A stretch of DNA of 64,000 nt, from the NCBI GenBank assembly GCA_021018995.1, contig CM037586.1, positions 151,322,060-151,386,059 on the forward strand, written 5' to 3'. This document shows, piece by piece, positions 56,008-64,000 of this stretch. Each line of letters begins with the position of its first letter. The first letter of the stretch is position 1. Both the position numbers and the translations under genes were made by a program. Under the pieces are notes generated by a model. The model ran no database searches. It was not told the origin of the DNA and saw only the letters and a program-made list of their open reading frames with translations. This DNA is from Chloranthus sessilifolius. Lineage: Eukaryota > Streptophyta > Magnoliopsida > Chloranthales > Chloranthaceae.

Positions 56008-56423
56008 GAGTACCTTTATTTGTGCCCACCACTTCTTTGAGGGCACATGTACTAAAAATCATTAATTTCTTTGAATCAGAGATTGAAGATCGTTTTTATC
56101 CCCAATTTTCCACACAAAAGATCTTGCAATCGTGGTGTACCATCAGACGGTCATACTTTTTTAATTTCATATTGCGCATATCCCAAATAGTGACCTGAAA
56201 ATCAGGTTTGAGTGTTGTGTGTGTCATGTGATTTTCTGGTCACTTTTTTGGAATGTGCACCAGTTAGAATAAAAAATTGACCGTCTTCTGGTATGCAATG
56301 ATCTCAAGATCTGTTCTCTCGAAGATTGAGCTGAAAAATGATCTCCATCATCTTATTCAAAGCGTTAAATAATTTTTGATATAAGTGCCATCAAAGATTC
56401 GGTGAGTGCAAATAAAGTTACCC
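56008..56423. mobile_element. Foldback MITE, complete copy
   Basis: GAGTACCTTTATTTGTGCCC to GCAAATAAAGTTACCC, 416 bp, almost entirely two inverted arms around a centre near 56205. Flanks AAATTCT (56001-56007) and AAATGCT (56424-56430) look like a 7-bp TSD with one change. It has no open frame of interest. Confidence 0.85.
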
Positions 56424-56585
56424 AAATGCTATTTCTTACTGTCCAAAAGTGGGTTGGTCATAGGGATCAGAACATACTGCATGATCTAAAAGTGTTGCAC
56501 CAAGCTTGGGGGTGGTTCCTGCATTCTAGGGATTAGTCCTTCCGAAGGGGTAGTGAGAGTATATTTTCGTCAAAAGGCCGACCAC

Positions 56586-56728
56586 CAAGGATCAAAATTT
56601 CAGGTTAAATTTTGGTTTTCTGCAGGACCGAAACAGAAACCAAAATTCGAAATTTTGGATTCCAGTTTTGGTTTCAATAGGGACCAAAACAGAAATTTCA
56701 GTGATTTTGGCTGAAATTTTGAACCTTG
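56586..56728. mobile_element. CAAGGATCAAAATTT-type hAT MITE, copy 2
   Basis: CAAGGATCAAAATTTCAGG to GAAATTTTGAACCTTG, 143 bp. The flanks CCGACCAC and CCCACGAC match an 8-bp TSD with two changes. Confidence 0.8.
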
Positions 56729-57237
56729 CCCACGACTATACGCCCAGGTACAGCAGAACCTCTACAACCACCGGTAGTTGCCCATCATGCAGCGTCCATT
56801 ATGAGGATTAAGTGCTACAAGAACTTAGGCAAAGTCGATCAAATCCCATTTAAACAAAAAAATATATATATGACTTTTCTACTATTGAAAATGTGATGAA
56901 AGTAGATAAAAAATAATGCACTACAGTTTTGTAATGTTACCTTATTTTTGACCAATCAAATAGAGGACTACAAGTCAAAAGATTAATGTTATTGTTTTTC
57001 TAAGTTCCATGTGTTATAGCTGATTCAAACGAGATTATTTTTGGGTTGATATGTCAAGTGGCATGCAATCTAGCCACCTGAACGGTTTTAAAAAATAAAA
57101 TAAAACAAATAAATAAATATCTAGCATCTCTCTTTCTCTCAACTCTCAGGTGATAGAGTAAAGTAAAAGGCCGTTGGTTTGTTCTAAAGACAAGAGGGCG
57201 ATAAGAATGTTTTTATGTTTTTTAAAGCTATACTACT

Positions 57238-57405
57238 TCATGACCGTCAGATCAGAAAATTCTTTAAGATCTGACGGTTCTCAAGTGATAAAATAAAACT
57301 TCGATCATCCTAAAAGTTAATACGAATATTATTTACAACTACTACTTGGTGACCATCGGATCAGAGAAGTCTTCGAGAAACACGGTTCTCAAGGGATAAA
57401 GTAAA
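57238..57405. repeat. GATCTGACGG hairpin module, copies 2 and 3
   Basis: GACCGTCAGATC-AGAAAATTCTTTAA-GATCTGACGGTTC is a clear stem-loop at about 57242-57278. A diverged copy (GACCATCGGATCAGAGAAGT, then GGTTCTCAAGGGATAAAG) lies at about 57350-57403. Confidence 0.65.
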
Positions 57406-57836
57406 AGAAGGCTGCTTCTGCTCCCATCCTGCATTGGATGCCACGTCAGTGAGTGGCGGTGATGACGAGCTAGTTACGTACATATGGACTAGTCCTTTAC
57501 AATATTCTTTTGACACGTGTCTCCACCGGCAACGTTGAACTTTAATGATCTGCCGTGCTGTTTAGCATTCGGGTAGTTGGCTAGCTAACCTGCACGTCTC
57601 TGCGCCAGCTGCCTTCCTTCGTCGGCTTCGGCTCCATTCTTTTATAATTTCTTATTCTCTCTTTGCCATATGGGAATATCGGATGCATTGAAGCCTATTT
57701 AAAAGGTTCCAACTGAGTTTAGATATCTTGTAAAACGTGTATAACGTAACGTGTGGTCGACGATGTACTTAGCTGGATTTGGGTATCAGGATTCAGGATC
57801 CATTTCCTTTTGTTTAATAAACAGTATTTGGCATCA

Positions 57837-58637
57837 GGTGCCTTTATTTTCCACCAAAGATTCTTCCTTCTCAACTTGGATATTGTGTGCTTAAACTGTT
57901 AACTGCTTTGAATGTGATAATGGAGCTCGTTTTTTGTTCCAATCTTCCATACAGTATATCTTGAGATTATTGGTCTATCATAAAAAGGTCGGATTTTGAT
58001 TCCACATGACATACATCTAGAAAAATGAATATGATCATGACATATATCAAACACAGTTCTCGAATCACTTTTCGGGATATGTGTCACATGAATTCAAAAT
58101 CTGGTCATCTAATAGTAGGACTACAATCTCAAGGTTTATTGTGTCGAAGATTGGGACAAAAAATGATCCCCACCATCTAATTCGAAGCATGTGAAACTTG
58201 GGTTGAGAAGGAATAATCTTGGGTTAAAAATAAGGGGCTCGCTCTCCTGACCATCATTTAAACACCAAAATGATCTAACACCATCAATGGTTTGAAGATG
58301 CGGGTGATCTGAACTATCAAAATGATAGATCATAGGTTGATCTGCAACATCCCAAAAATGGTGTTTAGGGAGATTTATGATCAGTGGATTATACTTATAA
58401 TATCAATCATTGTTTTAGTTTTAATTTAATGGTTATTATTAAAGTTTATTAATTGGATGGTTCACATCCACTCATCTGCATGTTCCATTAGGCCGAGATA
58501 TATTCAAATTATAGATTGCCACTTGTTTAGATTCATCATAGAATTGTGCCACATTGCTAAATGATAAATCATTTAAACACCATTAGGTGTGTAAATGTAG
58601 GCCATGAGCCATTATCCCCAAAAATAAAAGGTAGCCT
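57837..58637. mobile_element. Foldback MITE containing a TTTAAACACC-type MITE
   Basis: The left end AGGTGCCTTTATTTTCCACC, then AAAGATTCTTCCTTCTCAAC mirrors the right end GTTGAGAAGGAATAATCTTG, then GGTTAAAAATAA. The right end is split by the insertion at 58234-58619 and finishes AAGGTAGCC. The inverted arms otherwise follow the family pattern. Confidence 0.75.
58234..58619. mobile_element. TTTAAACACC-type hAT-like MITE, copy 3
   Basis: GGGGCTCGCTCTCCTGACCA to GAGCCATTATCCCC, 386 bp, with the exact 8-bp TSD AAAAATAA (58226-58233 and 58620-58627). The arms carry CATTTAAACACCAAAATG and, inverted, the same motif. The TSD lies within the terminus of a foldback MITE. Confidence 0.9.
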
Positions 58638-58661
58638 TTGTTATATTGGGTATTTCGTTTT

Positions 58662-59085
58662 GGGTCCCTTTATTTTCAAGGCAAGATTCTTCCTTTTCAA
58701 CTTGAGTTTTATGTTTTTAAAATCGTTAATTGTTTTGAATGAGTCGATGGAGATCATTTTTTGCACCAATCTTCCACACAGTGGATTTTGAGATTATAGG
58801 CCTATCATTAGACAGTCAAATGTTGACTCCACGTGACACACATCTCAAAAAGTATTCGAAAAATCATATTTGATGTACCTGCATGATCATATTCACATTT
58901 TGGGATGTATATCATGTGTGAGTAAAATCTAACCGTATGATGGTAACCTCATGCACTCAAGATCCATTGTGGGGAAATGTGAGGCGAAAAGTTATCTTCT
59001 TCATAAAATTTCAACAAATCAACAGTTTACGCACTAGAAACTTGAGTTGAAAAGGGAAGAATCTTGGGTGTAAATAAAGGTACCC
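58662..59085. mobile_element. Foldback MITE, complete copy
   Basis: GGGTCCCTTTATTTTCAAGG to GGTGTAAATAAAGGTACCC, 424 bp. The long inverted arms include AAGATTCTTCCTTTTCAACT on the left and AGTTGAAAAGGGAAGAATCTT on the right. The TSD is not clear. Confidence 0.8.
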
Positions 59086-60360
59086 TTTCTATTTTACCAA
59101 AAAATTGATACAGTGCTAGTGGGCCCCACTCCTATTCAAAGTATCGGGCTGGATTTGTGGTGCAAACTTCAAAGCCACTAGTTACTAATAGGGTTTTGGT
59201 CAAGTTCAACTAGTTGAACTCTAAATTGTAGAAACTTATGGCCCCAATTTAACCTCACAAAAGGTACTTATAAGGTGAGGATGCCAACTTATGAAAGTCT
59301 AAATGGGGTTCTATAATTCATCATGAAACCATTCAACACAAGGGATCAAAAGAGGATGCTAATTTATGAGAGTCAAGATTCCCTTGCATCCATTTTAAAT
59401 TTTGTTGACCCTCATTTATAGGTCAACTAGTTGGACTTGACTAAACCCATTAATTTCAATTGTGAAGGGGCAAAATAATAATTATTTGATTGACCAATGA
59501 AATACAAGTATAGTGCTGCATCTTACTATACATTTCAATTGCAAAGGGGTAAATAGATAATTGGCATAGTGTAGGAGTAAAATGTTTTGTAACTTTTGAT
59601 TGTATTGCATATAAATTAATGTATAGAGATTACACTTGAATGATGTAATTTTATTTTTGAGCCCATGTAATTGGATTTTTTCATTAAAAGAGATTCAAAG
59701 ATTTTAGATTGTCACTCTCTATGTCAAACATACTATCACTCTCACCATTTAAGGCTTGTGTCAATGTTTATCTAATTAGGTATGTGGAACATTCGATGGT
59801 AAGAGATGGCTCTTGTGATCCATATATTTGAGGAGCCTTAAATAGTTTTTAATGATACCAGATTGTCCTAATAACTGGGCCATTGTGTAGATCTCATCTG
59901 AGTAGATAAAAATTTACTGTCATTTGCCCAAATTAGATTTATATAAAGCCCGAAATTGCAAGAGCAAGAAAAGTTAAACTTTTCGACAAAAGTCAATGGG
60001 ACGACTGTATACTATGATGACGGTCGACTGTAACCTTTTAATCGTCGACCATGAACCACTTGATAGACATCCATGCGAGTTTAGTTCAAAAGCAGTTTAA
60101 GTTCCTATTGTGCAAACCACGTAAAATATTGGGTTGAGCTCCGTATAAATTGTTTCGGGCTGGGGCTTTTATGTAGGCTGGATTGAGGCCGAGCCCGGCC
60201 CATTGACAACCCTAGGGCAAAGTAGCCAAATAAACCCACTGTACACTAAGTATGGACAGCATATTCTCTCATCATCTTGATCATTGTAACTCAAATCGTA
60301 AGCCCGTGTGCTTCACAACCAAGGAAAATATAAGATATAGACAAAAACGAGGAAGAAAAA
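59086..60360. other. Noncoding; TRIM and MITE scraps
   Basis: No gene. At about 59236-59280, CCTCACAAAAGGTACTTATA, then AGGTGAGGAT is a fragment of a TRIM LTR tail in reverse orientation. At about 60150-60216, GGGCTGGGGC, then GCCCGGCCCATTGACAACCC is the end of a GGCC-rich MITE. Confidence 0.5.
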
Positions 60361-60690
60361 GGGTACCATGCCCATATCCTCCAGCCACTATGCATTGTCT
60401 GTTGTGAATCAGACGATGAAGATCATTTTTCATCTCAATCTTCAACAAGATGGATCTTTAAATAATGGCATACATCCCAAAAAGTTATCCTAAAATCATG
60501 TGGTATACATCACCCTCAAATGTGATTTAAGAGTCACTTTTTGAAATGTGCACCCAGTGGAATAAAAAATTGATCGTCAGATGATACACCCATGATCTCA
60601 ATATCCATCTCGTAGAAGATTTGGATGAAAAACGATCTCCATCTTCTTATTTAAAGGGGTCAATGCATGGTGGCTGGATGAGATAAGGTG
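60361..60690. mobile_element. Foldback MITE, copy with altered ends
   Basis: GGGTACCATGCCCATATCCT, then CCAGCCACTATGCATTG on the left mirrors CAATGCATGGTGGCTGG, then ATGAGATAAGG on the right. The inner arms keep ATGAAGATCATTTTTCATC and AAAAACGATCTCCATC. Confidence 0.75.
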
Positions 60691-60723
60691 AGGTTAAAGC
60701 TTTATAGGTATGAATAATGCGAC

Positions 60724-60995
60724 TGTTAGAATAGTCCCACATTGCCCATGGGCTTAGTGGTCTTGGCTTATATATAATTTGGGCACTCCTCACCTTTAAT
60801 GCTGGCTTTGGGAGGTTGAGTTAAACCCATAAAATTCTACATGGTATCAGAGCTGGTATTTCTCCACTCCACGTCACCCAATTCGCTCTATCCTGCCAAC
60901 ACGCACGGGGGCATATTAGAATTTGCACTCCTCATTTTATAAGCCGGTTTTTTGAGATTAAATTGGCTCGTTAGATTTCTTATCAACTACCATAT
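60724..60995 (+). mobile_element. TRIM (miniature LTR retrotransposon), 3' LTR degraded
   Basis: A 118-bp LTR, TGTTAGAATAGTCCCACATTG to AAATTCTACA (60724-60841), is followed at once by the primer site TGGTATCAGAGCTGG (60842 onward). A polypurine CACGGGGGC and a broken second LTR start (ATATTAGAATTTGCACTCCTC) follow at about 60905-60940. It has no coding sequence, as usual for TRIMs, which rely on other elements' enzymes. Confidence 0.75.
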
Positions 60996-61364
60996 TTGCT
61001 TAAATACGGAAAATAGGTGAATGACAATGGACTACATTCAATGTTACCTCTACGCTTACTATGCTAAAAGAAAAAACTAGAGTTAAGTTTGGTGAGGAAA
61101 ATTTTTAATTGGAACAAAAAAATTCTTACAATTTAAATAAATTTCATTTTGTTTAAAAGAAGTTTATATCAGCAAATGAAAATTTTAAGAATCATTTAAA
61201 TGACACTATATGAAAGATGTAAATAGCGTTATAATTAAATATCTTTATAAGATTTATATTTTCTTTTTATTTTAAATTTTTTTATTATATCTTGTATTGC
61301 TTGTAGGGATTAAAGTTGAATGAAAGAATCATTATTAAGAGATATTTAATAAAAAGAATAATTA
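60996..61364. other. Noncoding, AT-rich, nothing recognised
   Basis: Strongly AT-rich, no gene or repeat ends seen. Confidence 0.5.
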
Positions 61365-61790
61365 CTCCTTCCACATTTAAACACCAACATGTTGTTTAAA
61401 TGACATTATATCACAACATTAATGCACGCTTACCAATTATGCCTTTTAATCTTACAACATTAATGTGCGCTTACCATTATGCCTCATGCAATCATCTGTT
61501 AATCAATCCAAATTTTCTACGTGAGAATCTATCGTTGGAATATGTCTCATCCAAAGAATCATGTCTACAAGTAGACGTGAACCATCCGATTAGTGAACTT
61601 TAAAATTAATCATTAAAAATTAAAAATAATGATTAGTATTAAAGTGTATAAATCAAATGTTTCAAATCTTGCAAGAAGTGTAATTTTTGGCCTTATTAAC
61701 TTTGAATGTATGATCTATTATTTTGACCGTGTAGATTACTCTCATCTAAACTATTAATAGTATCAGACGGTCAAAGATAGGAAATTTCAC
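61365..61790. mobile_element. TTTAAACACC-type hAT-like MITE, copy 4
   Basis: ACATTTAAACACCAACATGT, then TGTTTAAATGAC at the left. Internal GAACCATCCGATTAGTGAAC, then TTTAAAATTAATCATT and GTATGATCTATTATTTTGAC match the other copies. The ends are not exact. Confidence 0.55.
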
Positions 61791-62513
61791 TACCCCATAT
61801 TTTGGGCAGCAAATCATGAACTCTATAACCCATGCTTTCGAGGGCCAAAAAGTAAAAAATTTTAAACACTTAGGGAACGTTGAACTGTTAGAACTAGGGT
61901 ATAACTTGAGATCACGTGGCAGATGATCTTGCATTTGAATGCAGAGTTCAGTTATTCAGTTCTTCATTCGAATGCATCTTTCTTTCTTCACATTTATATC
62001 ACCAGAGGCATCTTTTGATGCCTGATCTTTCTTCATCACAGTACTTATGTGGAATAGGGTACCAAAGTTTTGGTAGTTAATATTGACTGTTGAAAATTAA
62101 GGCTTTAAAATTCAAATATACCATATTTTATATAGAGTTTGCTCATTTCTTGGCTTTAAATGACTATTTTTTGCGTCCTTCATTGGAGCTTTCAAAATTT
62201 AAAGTTTAAAATTAAGAAGTCAAATTTATTATGTCATCCTTTTTTGAGAGTTATTTTTGACTACTTCTCATTAGAGATGCTCTAAAAAAAAAATGAGTAA
62301 CGCTATGATTTGGAGAGATGCGGAGCAAACTTGCGAGGAGTTATTGGAAAAAAGCCTTTTTGTTAAGACACGAAAATGTAGCAGGCACGCTAAAAGCAAA
62401 AAATTAAATAATAAATTAAAGAACCTTGTCATTCTCTAAATATTTACACAACGTAGAAGTCTCAGGTTAGCACCTCTTGGCATGCGTCTATTTGGACCGT
62501 ATAGCATCTTGGC

Positions 62514-62962
62514 AAGGGATTTTCATGGGTTGGGTTGGATTGAATCGGGCCAAAATTACCGGATAAGTAAAGTATATATGCCTGACCCAATCTGACCCGA
62601 CAGGTCCAAGGTTTATGCCTGACCAGACATGAACCTGACCAAATGCCCGACTCAAAAACCCAACCCGACCCAACAAGTCCAAGGTATATGCCTGACCAGA
62701 CAGGAAAACTTACCTGACCAAACGCTCGAATCAAAAACCCAACCTGACTGGTAAAAAACCCACTATTTTCCCTCATTTTTTCATATAAAATATCGAGTAG
62801 GGTCGAGTCTGCTCAACCTGACCGGATCCCACTCGATCTGAAGGTCGGGTTAGATGCTTCATGCTTTACTCGACCTAAGCCTACGGTTTAAGCTTTTATG
62901 TGACTGACCCGATAAAACATCCAAGTCGAGTATCGCACCGACCTAAACCGTTGACAACCTTG
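62514..62962. mobile_element. GGGTTGGGTCGG-rich hAT-type MITE with TSD
   Basis: AAGGGATTTTCATGGGTTGGG to CCGTTGACAACCTTG, 449 bp, with the exact 8-bp TSD ATCTTGGC (62506-62513 and 62963-62970). The interior carries a repeated CCTGACC-GACA--TCCAAGGT-TATGCC unit and palindromic CCCGACC motifs. Confidence 0.88.
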
Positions 62963-63033
62963 ATCTTGGCCACAACTCTTGTATAAATTAGGTATGCCTC
63001 AAAAATAAATAATGACTATAATTTAGTAGGCTT

Positions 63034-63246
63034 TGGCTGCGTTTGGGATTACTCTTTGGAGGCAAAGAACAACCTCCTTAAAAGAGCAAGCTTAAATTGT
63101 TTTTTTAAAAAGGCCTAGATTTAACACTTTTTATTGTATGAAAAAGCTAAGAGTACTTATAATCAAACACAGTTTGATGCTAAAGTGCTCTGGACCGTGG
63201 TAGAGAATTGTTCTTTGCCTCTGAAGAGCAATCCCAAACACAGCCA
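63034..63246. mobile_element. MITE with GGCTGTGTTTGGGATT inverted ends
   Basis: TGGCTGCGTTTGGGATTACT, then CTTTGGAGGCAAAGAACAA on the left mirrors TTGTTCTTTGCCTCTGAAGA, then GCAATCCCAAACACAGCCA on the right, giving inverted repeats of about 40 bp. The TSD is unclear, so the superfamily is open. Confidence 0.8.
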
Positions 63247-63453
63247 TTGTAGATTTATTGGGAGCTGTCCATCCAAAAACAATTGATTTTTTTTTTCTTG
63301 ATAAGGAAACAATTGTTAAAATGATTAGATCATTACAAACGTACTGGGTGTCAAGAGTTTACAAAATTTAAGAAACCGCAGCTAATTGCAAATATAGAGA
63401 TGTAAATGTGTGAGCGACCTCTCTTATGCCAAGTGGCATACATATTTGATCAA

Positions 63454-64000
63454 GGGTACCTCTATTTGCGCACCCATCTTATTAGTGGGAGCCAACACTA
63501 CAAAACCCATTGACTTAGTTGAATTTAATGGTGGAGATCATTTTTTACCCCAATCTTACACAACGGATCTTGGGCCCGTGGGCATACCATCAGATCTGTC
63601 ACTTTTTGTTTCTACATGGCACAAATCCTAAAAAAGTGGCCTTTAGAATAATGTGGCACACATCATGATTAAACATGACTTTAGGGCCACTCTTTTGGGA
63701 CTGTGCCATATGATATAAAAAATTGACCATTTGAAGGTACTAAGGATCAAAATTTTGGTTTCGGACTTGACCAAAACCGAAAATTTGGGTCCCATGCAAA
63801 TTAGGACCGAAATTTTGGTTCAAATTATCGTTTCGGTGGGGACCAAAACCAATAATTTTGGCCGAAATTTTAATCCTTGGAAGGTACGCCCATGGTCTCA
63901 AGATCCATCACGTGAAAATTTACGATGAAAAATAATCTACCATCATATTCAAAGCAATCAATGAATTTTCAATATTGGCGCCCACATTAATGTGGTTGGC
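63454..64000. mobile_element. Foldback MITE, running off the window, with nested hAT MITE
   Basis: GGGTACCTCTATTTGCGCACC, then GGTGGAGATCATTTTTTACC, then CAATCTTACACAACGGATCT form the left arm. After the insertion at 63741-63879 the right arm continues CCCATGGTCTCAAGATCCAT. It ends near the window edge with GGCGCCCACATTAATG. Confidence 0.8.
63741..63879. mobile_element. CAAGGATCAAAATTT-type hAT MITE, copy 3
   Basis: TAAGGATCAAAATTTTGG to CCGAAATTTTAATCCTTG, 139 bp, with the exact 8-bp TSD GAAGGTAC (63733-63740 and 63880-63887). The TSD falls on the foldback element's conserved TGATGGTACACCC site, so the insertion is nested. Confidence 0.93.

Overview
This window is nuclear DNA from a flowering plant. 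It is AT-rich, holds only one convincing host gene, and is otherwise built of nested plant transposable elements: Ty1/copia and Ty3/gypsy-like LTR elements, TRIMs, a SINE, LINE remnants, and CACTA, hAT-type and long foldback MITEs. I see no bacterial-type operons, CRISPR arrays, rRNA or complete tRNA genes. The species cannot be named from the sequence alone.

Layout. 1-1388: a minus-strand LTR with a short palindrome array. 1500-4330: a decayed, multi-exon, minus-strand gene of the plant mobile domain (PMD/MAIN-like) type, split by a hAT-type MITE. 4560-5400: AT-rich minisatellites. 5960-7380: a plus-strand gypsy-type LTR. 7884-8290: a LINE endonuclease remnant. 9374-9971: a 598-bp hAT-type MITE with an amplified internal palindrome. 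14134-15559: a 1.43-kb deleted copia element with matching target-site duplications (TSDs). 18567-23364: a 4.8-kb copia element with gag but no visible pol, also with a TSD. 23850-28483: the host gene (two exons, 167 aa, probably plastid-targeted), with an upstream 3'-end pseudogene copy; foldback MITEs fill its intron and flanks. 30020-34660: a duplicated segment broken open by a CACTA MITE and a copia-type LTR. 34878-44027: one minus-strand solo LTR that contains two other solo LTRs, a hAT-type MITE and a CACTA MITE, almost all with readable TSDs. 44130-46560: two LINE RNase H remnants on opposite strands. 46663-47205: a minisatellite. 48070-48324: a SINE. 49860-50480: tandem TRIM LTRs. 51600-64000: mostly MITEs nested in MITEs.

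The strongest unexplained signals are regulatory-looking. Three different LTRs carry arrays of short palindrome-like motifs (CAATCGATTG, TTCGATCGATCGAA, CACAGCTAGTTG) whose copies mostly sit 19-23 bp apart or at about twice that, close to two DNA helical turns. Three copies of a roughly 2.5-3.3-kb LTR group also share an inverted repeat, then a splice-acceptor-like AG, then a short acidic reading frame. Insertions with exact TSDs, plus one natural empty site, let much of the order of insertion be read directly. All calls come from reading the sequence by eye; no database search was run.
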